From assembly GCF_910592395.1 (NCBI RefSeq), contig NC_088318.1:4402001-4466000 (forward strand): 64,000 nt of DNA. The letters are read 5' to 3'. Numbering within the stretch: position 1 is the stretch's first letter; every line of letters begins with the position of its first letter. Below the pieces are notes generated by a model. That model ran no database searches, had not been told where the DNA came from, and saw nothing but the letters and a program-made list of their open reading frames with translations. A program made the position numbers and the translations under genes. The DNA comes from Lineus longissimus. Lineage: Eukaryota > Nemertea > Pilidiophora > Heteronemertea > Lineidae. Shown one piece after another: positions 34,145-46,600 of the stretch.

Positions 34145-34732
34145 CAAAAATATCGGTTTGCGTCGTCCTCATATGGGAACGATGACGTCACACCCAGTAT
34201 ATAATATGGCCAAGCGAGAGATGTCACTATTTTAGGCCACATGGGATTGCTCCAATGTCAATTACATGTATAGTTTTTGTTCTCATGCCATTTCAGAGTG
34301 TTGCCTCGGACTATCAATTACGTTAGACCCTGATCACGACCGAAACCGAAAATGGACTATGATGCACAAAATGTCAAAATATGGTACTGGGACAAACCCT
34401 AGCATAAGATCAGGTGTAACTCGAATTGGGAACCATTCTGTTGCACGATCTTAATTTTAAGTTAATTTGTGAGAATCCCAAAAGCAATCCGTGAACACTA
34501 CATGTTAGTAGGACTATAATAACACCGTGACTTCCTTTGCTTTTACATCATACCCTTTCTTCATGATTTGCGTCATATACATGTATATGCAATTTTGTTT
34601 TGATTGTGGCAGTTTTAAGAGTGTCCAAACCGATTGTTTTCTGTCGAAGACTAGCGGTGTAAGAATACAATTTTCTTGACTGACAATATTGTCTTAGGGG
34701 AATATGGACGCTGTAGCCAGAGGTTTAAATTG

Positions 34733-35265
34733 AAGGTCTCCATGTAACGTAAAGGGGTCTCTTTAACGTATTTTAAAAATAAAATGGGTTTCCATGTACT
34801 TTTTTTAACGTAAAGGGGTATCCATGTAACGTAAAGGGATATCCATGTGATGTAAAGAGGTCTCCATGTATTACATGAATTACATGGAGATCCTGTTATG
34901 TACATTAAATGTAAAGGGGGTCTCCATGTAATGTAAAGGGGTCTCCATGTAATGTAAACGGTCTCCATGTAATGTAAAGGGGTCTCCATGTAATGTAAAG
35001 GGGTCTCCATGTAATGTAAAGGGGTCTCCATGTAATGTAAAGGGGTCTCCATGTAATGTAAAGGGGTCTCCATGTAATGTAAAGGGGTCTCCATGTAATG
35101 TAAAGGGGTCTCCATGTAATGTAAAGGGGTCTCCATGTAATGTAAAGGGGTCTCCATGTTATTTCAAGGAGGTCTCCATGTAAACGTAAAGGGTCTCCAT
35201 GTAAACATAAAGGCTCTGTATGTAACGCGAGGGTCTCCATGTCATGTAAAGGGGTATCCATGTAA
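34733..35265 (+). repeat. 21-bp minisatellite (GTCTCCATGTAATGTAAAGGG)
   Basis: About ten perfect tandem units lie between 34920 and 35157, with degenerate units on both sides. Because 21 is divisible by 3, the minus strand reads as long repeated open frames; these are artefacts of the repeat, not a gene. Confidence 0.9.
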
Positions 35266-36290
35266 CGGGGCCTAATCTGTCGTGGAGTGATAAAAGAATT
35301 CCTTGTAACGAGCGTGAATGGTGCTGATGAGCTGCTGGATAGTATCGAACCTTTTGATCACTTGAGAAACATTTATGGTGTCCCTTTAATGACCAGGGCA
35401 TGTACCTGTAGCATATTGTGAAAATGTGTGCTTATATATTCTTATACTTAGGTGTTATTTTTAGGATATTCATATAGTGGTTACATCTATGTGGTCTGCT
35501 TGGAATCCTCCAAAATATTACCTTAATTAATCAGGCAGAATCCGGATACATTCTCACTCGAGAAGCAGAAGGGCCTGTTTCAGAAAAGCATAGCTTTATG
35601 TTGCATGTGATCATGATTGAGTGGTACCAATGGCGAATTCATGAGATAATTCCGGTTCTCCCAAACCATTTATTTTGATCGGTGAGTAGATCCACATTTA
35701 ACAGTGCGAAAAATGGAAATAACCTGTGAGTGTTTTCCCTACAATAGACCCTGCACTCATAAAATATGTTTTCTGAGCTTTTGAAAAACCGTTAAGGGTT
35801 TATCGGACAACACAAATATGCATCCCTTTTGAGTCTGTTAAAAACCTGAAGGGGCTGCTGTTCGGTTATGCTCGACTTATTCCGTAAAGAGAGAGACAAA
35901 GGAAACCTGATTGCCAGTGAAATATTGCAAATTGACAGATGTTACACCAGCCCGGATTTTCCTGTTGGTTTGTTTGCAATTCATTTAGCTCCGATGATAA
36001 TGAAACTAAGGACAGATGTGTGGAAGACAGCTGGTTGTGCTTGTTTGCAAATAAAGTTTTAATGCAAAGTTACTGTTTGACTCTGTCTTTATTCATTAGA
36101 TATTAGTTAAAGGAGTGGACGGCTTTTTATTGCAGTATGCTTGTTGTTCTTTTGATTCAGCAGTAAACTATTTTCCTGATCGTGTTTGATGCTTTTTCAA
36201 TTTTGTTTCAGCTCTTATATAGTAGAAAAACGCATTATTCGTTATTTTTAGTACGCACAAGTCCTGGCGCGAAAGACCTTTCCCGCCAGA

Positions 36291-36602
36291 GATTTTTTTT
36301 TGTACAGGTAGGTTCGTACCATTGTGTACATTGACAGCGCAAAAATACAAAATTTCCGAAGAGAAATTTATTATCATAAAATAATTAAGTAAAATAAAAA
36401 AAAGCAATAAAAACAAAAAGTGCATAATTTTTTGGGTCCTTCCGAGATTCGAACTCGCACCATTTGTCAATGTGCATCGCTGATCTTGTTTACTGACTAA
36501 CAACACGTGCGTTTCTTACTTGATGACGTCAGGCGAATTTACTGAGCTCTGAATGGCTGTCAATGTACACAATGGTACGAACCAACCTGTAAAAAAAACC
36601 TC
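36291..36602. repeat. MITE-like element with about 45-bp inverted ends
   Basis: The left arm TACAGGTAGGTTCGTACCAT continues into TGTGTACATTGACAG and is matched by the right arm ending GTACGAACCAACCTGTA. A T/A run lies just outside each arm. The inside holds a weak B-box-like AGTTCGAATCTC on the minus strand. Confidence 0.65.
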
Positions 36603-38176
36603 GCTTCCCGCCACGTGATTGCACGCCGAGATCCGAGTTCACGTCAACCCGCTCGACTCAACGTCATTTCCATTATCGTCGCAGTAGCGGGGTAATCAAG
36701 CGCCATCAGCATGAAGTCTGAACAATCTACACAAAGTCGTCACAGGGTAGATCCATGGCTCCAGGAAGTGCCTTTCTAGTGCATCGTTCCACATTGAAAG
36801 GATCTAACTCTGGTCAATTCGGTGTCCACATCGAAAAGCGTGATAGATCATCAGTCCGTCTGATTTTGTATCTTTCCTTTTTTTGTGCAATTTGTTGATG
36901 GAAACTACTAATGTTGAATAGGAGGTGACAGTTCACGGCTGGATTATATTGCCCTTGAAAATGCCAATGACCTTTATGAGCGGCTGGGGTGACTATCTGC
37001 AGTATCTAATTCTAAAATCTATTTCGCGATAGTCTAATGCCTAAAATAGTCCTATGTCTCCGGCGTTTACAATGTACTCATATTATCACTCATTTAAATA
37101 ATTGGCTGGCTATTATGGGGTCATAATTACATGTATATGTAATTTCACATCGCTGAATCATTTCACGAATTCTGTGATGAATGCATAATTGGGGTCGCTC
37201 CAGGGCATTTCACTCCGCAGGCTATTCTTTGCGGGCAGCATTCAGTCTGAATCTACACGAAAAACAACGAAAACGAAAAAGGCTGGATGCCTAATTACGT
37301 AGTACATTTTACTTGCAACACACACCATGGAAAAAATAGTGTGTAATCAGTGTGCATAAACGTACGGCTTACTGGACTTTGCGCAACGAAACGAAACGAG
37401 CGAAATGGGGGAGCGACCATTATGTTTTACCCCGGTACGTCAAGTTCGATACATGGTGTCAGTCACCAGTGAGTGATGACCCACATCCACCCAGGCAGCT
37501 GAGACACATGTCTTGTTGGACATGCCTACAGATTTTTACTAAATAAAAGCATAACTTCACTTCACACTTTTCGGGGTTGAAAATGTACTCACGTAAATCA
37601 CCAAAATTACATGCCAAATTCGCACATGACATGTTATTTCTCAAAGCTTGGAAGCTCAAATGTGTGAATGTAATGTATGTGCGTAATGTATACTCTCAGC
37701 AAGCGAATAGTTTTGATCGTCGGTTTTTGATACGAATCATTTCCTGTATGGCCGTTACAAGCCTTTGTCTGAATATGATGTGAACCTGTTTACCGTTCAA
37801 TGCTGCCCCCTGTGACGCTGTACCCGCAAATGTTCAATGAACAAAATGCTGATAATGACTTACACGGCTTGTTCGCATCGTAAACATAGTGGTACCCGGT
37901 GTAAAAGAAATGCAAGTCCGCCCGGAACCAAGGTCCTACGGACCTTGGGAACGGTTGTCCTAACCGGACTTCCCTTCCTGGGCTACGATTCCTATATATA
38001 TAAAAGGAAGGTAGGACTTTGATTACTGGGGGACTTAGATTTCTTTTACAACAGTGACAGAAATTGAGGTCCCCGTAACCAATGTCCGTACCCACTTAAA
38101 TTACATACGCATGTACTACGGTATATAATAGAACATGCGTTCAAATATTTAAAGTTTTGGGATGTCTGCCAGCCAA

Positions 38177-38257
38177 TCCCCCATAGTGTAGTGGTCATGG
38201 TCCCTGCCTAGTAAGCAGAAACCGCTGGTTCGAGTCCCGCTCGGTCTATTCTTTTTT
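38177..38257 (+). pseudogene. tRNA-like sequence with Pol III terminator inside the Ginger element
   Basis: TAGTGTAGTGG (A box) and GGTTCGAGTCC (B box) are correctly spaced. The anticodon arm CTGC-CTAGTAA-GCAG has T33 and anticodon AGT, and a T7 run follows at about 38251. The acceptor stem does not pair (TCCCCCA against TCGGTCT) and the T stem has a mismatch. It is therefore a tRNA relic or SINE head rather than a working tRNA-Thr gene. Confidence 0.45.
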
Positions 38258-38348
38258 TGTTTATTTCTCTTCATTACATCTTGCATAATCGATTACAATC
38301 ATTCGAGTGACTCAACATTCAATCATGATGATCAGTGTAGCCTAGGCC

Positions 38349-38355
38349 TATAAAA
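38349..38355 (+). promoter_or_regulatory. TATA box of the Ginger integrase gene
   Basis: TATAAAA lies 40 bp upstream of the ATG at 38395, between the left terminal region and exon 1. Confidence 0.45.
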
Positions 38356-38394
38356 CGCAAGTGGAAACTTGTATTGGCCTTCATTCCTGCCGAG

Positions 38395-41300
38395 ATGTCA
38401 ACCGAAAGAACACCTCATGACCCGCACATTATTTTTCGCTATTTACGGGACCATGCCTATCCAGCTCGTTGCAGTCTTTCGAGGAAGCGGTCCATCCGCC
38501 GAGCAGCAAAGAACAATTTTAAGGTAAGTTTGGACTTGGATTCCTAGGAAAGCAGATCTGAGGACTTAGATTCCAAGGAAAGCTGGTCTGGGGGACTTGG
38601 ATTCCGAGGAAAGCAGGTCTTGGGGACTTGGATTCCGAGGAAAGCTGGTCTGGGGGACTTGGATTCCTAGGAAAGCAGGTCTTGGGACTTGGATTCCTAG
38701 AAAAGAAGGTCCGGGGGAGTTAGATTCCTAGGAAAGGAGGTCTTGGGGACTTTTTTTCCTAAGAAAATAGGTCCGGATGACTGGAGGAAGCTTTTCCTCT
38801 CCAGCGCGAAATCTAATGGTACACTTTTTCGACAAATATGTGCAACAAATTCGGTGTTGCTGATCTAGATTTCAATACATTTTAATGCGTGTACGCACGA
38901 CTACAGTGTTCATCCCAAACAGGCCATTTTGTTGCAAGCAAAAAAATTTCAAATTTCTAAAAAAAAATAGACTGGGAAGCAACAACCATGAATGCTTTCA
39001 CTGTTAACACCAGCATACGTCTTTAGCTTGAACGCGGTGAACTCATGTATCGGCGACTGAAAAAGAAGATAAACGACGTCCCAGGCACTTGGGCTACGAT
39101 GATGCTGACCAAGATGGGGAATTACACGAAAGTCCTTGGCGCAAGGTCCTTATGACGCCAAAACAGATCGATGACGCGCTTGCGAATCTCCATTCGTCGG
39201 CCTTAGGTAAGCGATGGATGGTTAATTTATGCGTAGTGTTTACTGATGTGCTTACTGTTCTAAGGATACACTTGAACACTTGTATCAAATAAGCGAATTT
39301 TAATTTGAAGGCAACTTTGGTGAAATGATCGTGGTACCGAAAATCTTTCCTCTTTTCAACTACCATTCCAACATTTCAGGTGGGCATTTAGGAAGGGATA
39401 AAACCTTGGACAAAGTTGAAAAGCGCTATTGGTGGCAAAACCTTGTAGCCGACGTTAATGCCTTTCTGAAGAAATGCCCAAGATGCCAGCTGGTAAACCG
39501 CAAAATGAATATGGTCGCCCCGCCTCTTCACCCGATCCCTGTCGCTAAAGCGCAATGCTATAGAACGGTGAGTTTACACTCTTCATTGTTTATAACTAAC
39601 TGCAGTATGCTTATGTAAATAGCGATAGTATCTTGCATTTGAATACAATGTAATATCTCGTAATGCAGTGGTGTCCTACTGGGCAAGACGCTACAATTGA
39701 TTATCTGCGTTCTAACTCTACTTTCGTTTTGTCCCCTTTTTGTGATTTCAGATTGGTATCGATCTTATCGGGCCTCTAGAAGAGTCAAGGAATGGCAATA
39801 AATACATATGCACGACGACCTGTTACTTCTCCAAGTGGGCCCAGGCGAACCCACTACCGTCAAAACATGCAGAAGGTGTTGCGAAGGTGCTTTTCAAGTC
39901 ATTCTTGTGGTAAGTTTTATAGACTAAATTTGAACAATGAATAGAGAATGAAATCAGACAAATAAATAATTTTCCTTTCTCCTTGATCATGTTGATAGGA
40001 CATAGGCATAAGACATTACTATAACTTAAGACATAGGCGATAGTCAAATTAGCGCTACTTTGGCAGCTACATGTAAGTATAACCCATCATGCCTTACTCA
40101 GGGACAGGACTGTTCATCAATAGACATACGCACAAAAAAACATAATTCCGTATTCGTATTCTTTATTTCAGTTTTGGTTTCGCAAGGGTTTTGATCTCCG
40201 ATCAAGGGTGGGAATTCAACAACGAGATTGTGAAGGGCATAGTGACTGCTTTAGAAATGTCGCACCACCGAACCACGGCTTACCACCCTCAGTCGAATGG
40301 ATTAACTGGTAAGTAAAGGACTTGAGCAGGTTAACTTGTTAGCGCTATATAAATGCAGACAATACATTACAAGGCCACATATTTTAATTCTGTTTTATAC
40401 GTAAATTAATTTCGCTTCATTTGTTGTATTTTTTTCTCCAGAACGTTTCAATCAGACATTGGAAGCAATGCTACTAAAGATGGTGCCAGGTGATGACTGG
40501 GAGAACCAATTGCCTCAAGTCGTGTTTGCGTACAACACCTCAAAGCACGCCTCAACGGGATTTTCTCCCTTTTTCCTCATGTATGGCAGGTAATTATTGG
40601 TCTTCTGTTGTCTAAAAGGAAAGGAAAATTGACCCAAACTTTTGACACCAAAAAAGTCTTAAATTCAGCTTAGATTGATAATAAGTAAGTGATTCGTTCT
40701 GACATGTACTTACCAGTTTCCAAGTACTAACTGTTTATCAATATTGTTTTAAGCGCTGCGTGTGTAGCTATAAGTGGTTACAATATCCTTGAATCACTCT
40801 TATTATGTGTCGCGCAAGTTCAATCATTATTCATTTTAGGGAACCCATTCTTCCTGAAGATGTGGATGAACCTGAGGGAAACGCCGAAGCAGACGAACCC
40901 CGACCAAGTGGGAGTGAACAACATGCAGAGGTCAATAAGAGAGTTACTAGAATGCGAGAGTCTATAGGGCAGAAAGTGCTTAAAAACATCAAGAAGGCCC
41001 AGGGGCGACAAGAAACGCATTACAACAAGAGGAGGATCTCTCAAAACGTGAGTGTTAGACAAAACGTATTCATGTATTATTCATGAAAATGTTGCTTCAT
41101 TTGACCATGCGAAGATGACGTCACTGATCTGAAGAAGGGAAATGTTGCAAAGAAGCTATTGTCTAAGGCAAGTGGCACCTTACATGTATTGCAAACTTCT
41201 GTTCTCAAACTTCATATTTCTTTTTGTTGCAGGATATCCCCGTTGGAACTAAGGTCCTGAAGAAAAATTTGGTACGATCGGATCGAAAAGGGGGAAAATC

Positions 41301-41463
41301 TGCGTTACCTTGGCTGGGCCCGTATGTCATAAGGAGCAAGACCAAGAGCGGGGGATACATGTACTTGTTAACGAACGAGGATGGTATCCACTTGAAATCC
41401 TCAATAAACGGGGCGAACTTAAAGATATGGCATGAGGGGCCGTCTGAGAATGAAAAGAAATAA
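38395..41463 (+). CDS. Ginger integrase/transposase, 8 exons, one-base frameshift in exon 2
   Basis: Exons: 38395-38523, 39027-39206, 39380-39567, 39752-39909, 40172-40308, 40442-40589, 40840-41047, 41233-41463. The protein would catalyse 3'-end processing and strand transfer of the element. Exon 1 ends SRKRSIRRAAKNNFK and exon 2 begins LERGELMYRRLKKK, as in KRBA2/Ginger-like integrases. An H2C2 zinc finger follows (LHSSALGGH...CPRCQ), then the core with D in GIDLIGPL, D in LISDQG and E in GLTERFNQ, exactly DD35E. A GPY/F-type C-terminal module reads LGPYVI. Exon 2 is 180 nt, but splice phases on both sides require one more base; the frame changes near the A run after LKK. Hence it is a decayed gene or a sequencing error. 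Confidence 0.85.
38530..38780 (+). repeat. Degenerate ~35-bp tandem repeat in integrase intron 1
   Basis: Units like GGGGACTTGGATTCC followed by AGGAAAGCAGGTCT recur about seven times. The GGACTT-GATTCC core also appears in both ends of the transposon (for example 38026 and 41961), suggesting multiple protein-binding sites. Confidence 0.75.
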
Positions 41464-42359
41464 ACTACGTTCCAGTCTTCATGTCACTGTCAACACATTA
41501 TCAATGCCACAATATGTATCAATTCTGGTTAAAAACAGAGTGATTTGAGAGCCCAATTCAAGAGCAGGGTATGATACTAGTATTTATGTCAACCCTTGTG
41601 AATACTTGCATTAAGTACAGAATCTGGTTAAACAGAATGACTTGTTGATTTCTTTATGTACATACATGTACAGTACAAGGCGAATGAAATTGTAAAAGCC
41701 ATTGCCATAGAAAATCGGTAAGCTGCAACACCTCACTGCGAATGAAAATTAGGTGCAGGCACTTTGAGTAGAGTAATGTATCTTCCTTGAAAATCTACTG
41801 TAGTTTTGCATAGGACTTGGAATACTAGTTTGTTCTAGTAATGGAAGTCCACCTAGGACGGAGATTACTAGATTTTGGACCTACATTCCTAAGGAGTCAC
41901 GGTCCAAGGACATTGGTTGCTAGTAACCTAAGTCCTAGGACTCCAGCTCCTAGCCGTCCAGGACCGTAGGACTTAGATTCCCAGGAGTTAGAGTCCGGCG
42001 GACTCCAGCTAGGTAGGTCGTGGGTTACTTTTACACCGGGTTAACTGTCTTTGCGTTTGGCCTGATTTTACAACGATTACTCCCCATGTAGCCACGATCT
42101 AGGATGGACAGGCTGTGTATTATGAATAGGAAAAGTCACCTAGGGACCGTTGCGTATAATACTTTTTTGGCGAAATATTGCGCAAAGTCCAGTAAGCCTA
42201 AACGTACCACTATTCCCTGCAAATTGATGACGATCGGGCCAAACATCCGGCGCCTTTTCCATCCACATGCATGTCCCCCTTTTATTGCTCTGGTACATTG
42301 GTATAGTAATACCCGCCTTGACGTGAGCTACTTGAGACTTTTCTTGAAATGGATATTTA

Positions 42360-43110
42360 GATTCAATTTCAATTTCAATTTCAATTTATTTCATCTTGTT
42401 AATGCCCATGGGGCTGTTACAGATATATATGAATAGAAGACATGCAATGATACAAAGCAGTGAAAGGTATATACAAATTAATAGGGGTACATATCATAAA
42501 TATAAGCAGCAATGCGAACAAAGGCAGGGGTGGAAATACAGGTTAAGAGATATTTAAATTTGTCGATGTCGGGTAGATTTACAAAGCTTCTATCAACTGT
42601 TGAAATATATTTAAACATTGCTTCCCGAGTGACGGAGTGCTGTGTGCAAACAATTAAAAAATGAAATTCATCTTCGACGTCATCTCCTTTGCAAAATTGG
42701 CATTTTCTTTGTTCCCTTGGGATATTGTTATGTCGCCCAGACTCGACTGCGAGTTGGTGAGAGCCGGTTCTTAATTTTGTATAAATAGATGTCTTTGTTT
42801 AGTGTTGTTAATAATAGAAAGATAGTCCTCCAAGTACAATGAAGTTTTAATATGTTTGAATATAGATAAACGTTCCCCAGAAGCTGTTTTTGAAGTAGTC
42901 TTTGAAATTTCATCTCTCCAAAATAATTCAGTTTTACCAATGGTGAAAGACAGACCATGGTTAGATTTACCCCTTGTTTTGGAAAAAATCATAACTTTTG
43001 ATTTCGTGGGGTTAACATACAATTTCCATTTGACACAGTAGGCGTTGAGCTTATCAAGACTAGACTGAAGCCCTTTATGTATGCATAATTGTATTTTTTC
43101 TAATAATCGG
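42360..43110 (-). mobile_element. Non-LTR retrotransposon fragment (CR1/L2-like 3' end)
   Basis: On the minus strand, LQSSLDKLNAYCVKWKLYVN followed by PTKSKVMIFSK is a reverse-transcriptase segment. After a degraded part comes IPREQRKCQFCKGDDVEDEF with HFL...C, the usual C-terminal zinc-like motif, and a stop near 42500. The element's 3' end carries a repeated AATTGA-type tail at 42362-42390. It is 5' truncated and internally deleted. Confidence 0.7.
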
Positions 43111-43677
43111 CGGTTATACAGACATGCGCTATAGGAATTGCTACATCCTTTCCGACAGAGTATACTTCGATGCGACATAGTTGACATAGAATTGATCAAG
43201 GTGATTTTTGACCTTCCCGAAAAAGTCATTTTTCTGGGTAATCCAGAAATACGATCCAGTTATTTAGGGGGATATTTCACTTAGATGCTTCATACGTAAC
43301 GTACCGTAACCATGATTTTTTTGGAATCATTGTTATCAATGAATTTTGACGAGTTGAAGTTGGGCTGTGGATAGATCTAAAATAACACTGGCGTATAGTC
43401 AAAAATGGTCAATGACGCGTTGAGTACATGTCGGTGTGGGTCCATCAGCTGGGGTTCTCTCTTAGAAAGGCATTTTTGTGACTTAATCTCATCAACTGAT
43501 CTACTACCGCCCATGGCTGGTCAAACACACAGGGAAGCTGTCGTATTTCGTATAAACTTTAATAATCTTGACGAAAATTGAGACTCCGGATTGCGTCGTT
43601 TATACATATAGTTGCCCGTCAGTTTGGAGGTCTGAATAGCCGGGGCCGGTGGGGCTTGTATACATTCAACACTCTGT

Positions 43678-46600
43678 TTACGAATTTTTCGTCCGCTCGA
43701 ATTTGTTTTCACCAGTCCCTTTGCAAACCACAATGAGCAACGCCAGAGAGAGGAGGCTGAATACTCCTGTGCAAACTGCCAGGGGGATGGCGAGGCTTGT
43801 TAGTTCGGGGCATGGTTGTTCGGGTGTAGCATCGGAACAAGTTCTGTTCATTAGGTATGGGACATAATCTAGCCAGAAAGACATCTTCTTAGTCCGCTGA
43901 CCCCTCCTTGCTGTCAGCTGGACGTCGGACGTAGAGTTTCCGAGTTCTAGATACTCCTGTTGTTCATTGGTAAACTCGGGCCATTTTTGTTTGGTTCCGA
44001 GACCAGCAGCTTGATCACTGTTGTTACCATTTGGATTCCTGAAATGACAATTGCGTGGCGGGTATACATGTACAGTCTAGCATTAATATCAACACCTACA
44101 ACTTATTATATCTTAAACTAGTCAACCGTTTTCAATGTGGTTTGCACAAGGATGTCGCAAATGTTGTTGTCCGTATGATCATGATGATTACCCTGACAGT
44201 TTTACTTCTTGCTGTACTACAACACCAGTGATTTTTTGGTGGAATTTTTCCTGAATAAAAAAGTTAGTTTTTGGACCTTTTTTAAATGGTCAATTACATA
44301 ATGAAGACAATAACGCATTTCAGGTGTTGATATTAATATGAGCTAGACTGTACATATAAATAATAGGAGATAGATCAAAAATGAAACTGAACTAATACAT
44401 GTCATTTCAACGACTAATTTACCGAGTTGCTTCGCCCCACCCGATTTTCGGCCGGCCGAGCTTGAGCATTGGTTGTTCATCATTGTATATCATTGAGCGG
44501 CATTTTTCCCGGTTGAAGACATCAGTTCAGAGCGACAAAAGGTCATCGTTTGGAAACTAGTCTACCAACTCACATTCCCATTGAGTAAGTGCAATGTAAC
44601 AATAAATCATTGGAAGTGACTATTTGGCAAGCCCGGCTCACCAAACAGCGCCTTTTTTCTGCCCTAGATGGAGAGCCGAACTCATGCATATTCAACCATC
44701 CAGGAGCTCATCATCATTCGTGGCAACACGGTCAGCAACACTGGAATTACAGTGAAACGCCTTTAGAAATGCACACTAATGCATTTAACATGCTTATCAG
44801 TTAAATCACGTTTATGACTTTTTTTGTAAATCCATACAGTCATGTACATGTACATGCTTCTTCATGGATTATTGACCAAAACCCGAGTTTAGTAACAGAA
44901 ATTGAATCGAGAGCGGGAAGTCGGCCATTGTTAAATATGCACATATAAATTCGAATATGACGTCACTGCTCTCTGATTGGCCAACATGTTGTATTGTAAC
45001 CTCTCCGGCTCGCCAAAGAGGGTAGTATTTTTGCCCTGTTTGGCAAGCCCGGCTTGCCGAACAGGGTGGCTTTTTAGTGCTGGCAAGCGGCTCTCCAAAC
45101 AGGACAAAAAAAGATGCCTGTTCGGCGAGCGGCTTGCCAAATAGACCCTGTAACATCTGTGGTTGTTTCCCATGTGTCAGTGTTTCCAAACAATAGGCAG
45201 CTAGAGAGACCATGACTTTTCAATAGGGGGAAACACAGAAAAACTTGTCAATCTATCTTTTAGCGTTCCCAAACAATGAGGGGAAACACTCAAAAATAGA
45301 AATACTCCAACATTACACCGGCCTAAATCATTATGATATGCCATTCTGATATATATATTGAAGTTCGTGAACTAAGTATATATCGGTCAACGTAGGACAG
45401 GAACCGCGGGTACCTTTCCTAACTCAATAGTAATTGTAATAATGTTTACAACTTATTAACCCTTTGTATTTCTTTTATATTATATATAATTATGATATTG
45501 CACATACCGTTTTAGAATGTTTATTGTGAAAGTTATTACACAGGCAGCGGGGGGGGGGGGGGAGGATAATTGTTATCGGCAATCGCCGATCGCAAGTGCA
45601 GACACACTGCCACAATATATCGGTCGGCAGTCGGGTATGACGTATGTATCGTGTGCGAGGAGAGGAGAGGAGCATGCGAATGGCTCGGACTCTAGTATTC
45701 GAGGATACTTTCCATTAGGCATTTAAGACTACTCTATAAACTGGCAGTTTTTGTGACGTATATATACTTGAATACGCATAGATTTACCTTTTAATATATA
45801 TACTGATATATTTAACCCAGCTAACTAAATGCTGGACCTCAAGGTGTTTCAAACTACCCCCAGATGACGAAACAATGTACATGTATGAATTAAAGGCATT
45901 TTTAAAGAAAGGGCCTACACTACTTAAATTCAAAACTCACCCATATTTGGCAAAGTTGGTCCAGTACGTCATCATGGCCTTACTCAGTTGTACGTCCTTT
46001 TCGGTTACGTTCTGTCTTAAAGTACTGTTGTCGATGTCGAGCGAGGGGAACAAGAAGATGAAGAGTAAATCCGAGGTGTGCGTTGTTAGTCCTTGCCGAT
46101 ACGGAGAATGTGTCCATTCATTCAAGGCATAAGTGAAGAAATACATGTAGGTTTTCGCATCTTTTGACATCTTGGCGTGGGTCTGTGCTGTCGCTACAGC
46201 GGGCCCAATGAATAAGAACTCCGAGTAGAAATCCACCAAAATGTCAATCACTTCCACACTAGTAATTTCCACTGAGGGCACATATTCCTGCAATACTGCT
46301 TTTATGACGTCGGCCTCGTTTGGAACACCCAGCATCTGTTTTGATATGATGTCAACATGCATGAGTTTCGGTATGGAAAGGTTCTTTGCAAGATGATCGA
46401 CGAAGACCTTTACCCCGCCATCAACGTCACCGTCTGCGCCCGTGAAACCGATCATCAAGTCAATGAATGAGAAAGCGGAAAATACACTTATGTCGGGATT
46501 GTTGAAAAGATTGATGGGCGATTCTGGCACGAATTCATCGTCTATTGTCGGACCCCAGATTAACATGGGAAAGAGAGCTTCGACTTGATAGGCCTCCTCC

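Larger units (their letters stand above)
34145..37890. other. Gene-free repeat-rich interval
   Basis: No supported gene. It holds the 21-bp minisatellite (34733-35265) and a foldback element (36291-36602). A short dispersed repeat (37362-37440, starting TACGGCTTACTGGACTTTGC) has a relative at 47818-47890. Confidence 0.5.
37900..42035 (+). mobile_element. Ginger-like DNA transposon, 4136 bp, with intron-containing integrase gene
   Basis: The ends are TGTAAAAG and CTTTTACA, flanked on both sides by CCGG (37896-37899 and 42036-42039). Inside is one eight-exon gene for a retroviral-type integrase, with no reverse transcriptase, protease or LTR. From memory, Ginger1-type elements combine a gypsy-like integrase, TGT...ACA ends and CCGG target duplications, and this copy fits that. 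The termini are built of repeated GGACTTAGATTCC-like motifs. A 151-bp inverted unit occupies the left end (37900-38050). A one-base loss in exon 2 suggests this copy is not active as it stands. Confidence 0.8.

Noticed and set aside
34651-35401. Long minus-strand frames of repeated METPLHY-type peptides
   Set aside because: They are the translation of a 21-bp tandem repeat; there is no start, splice or conservation signal.
36421-36500. Minus-strand tRNA gene inside the 36.3-36.6 kb MITE
   Set aside because: Only a B-box-like AGTTCGAATCTC is present; the A box has the wrong spacing and no cloverleaf forms.
38395-41463. LTR retrotransposon or a domesticated host integrase gene
   Set aside because: No LTR, RT, protease or gag is present, and the TGT...ACA ends with CCGG on both sides mark a DNA transposon. 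The missing base also argues against a conserved host gene.
44620-45145. A coding gene on the minus strand with LPALKSHPVRQAGLAKQ-type frames
   Set aside because: The frames follow inverted GGCAAGC/GCTTGCC repeats in the carboxylesterase intron and lack splice or domain support.
45875-46132. Plus-strand frame opposite the carboxylesterase
   Set aside because: It is an antisense shadow of a strongly supported coding exon.
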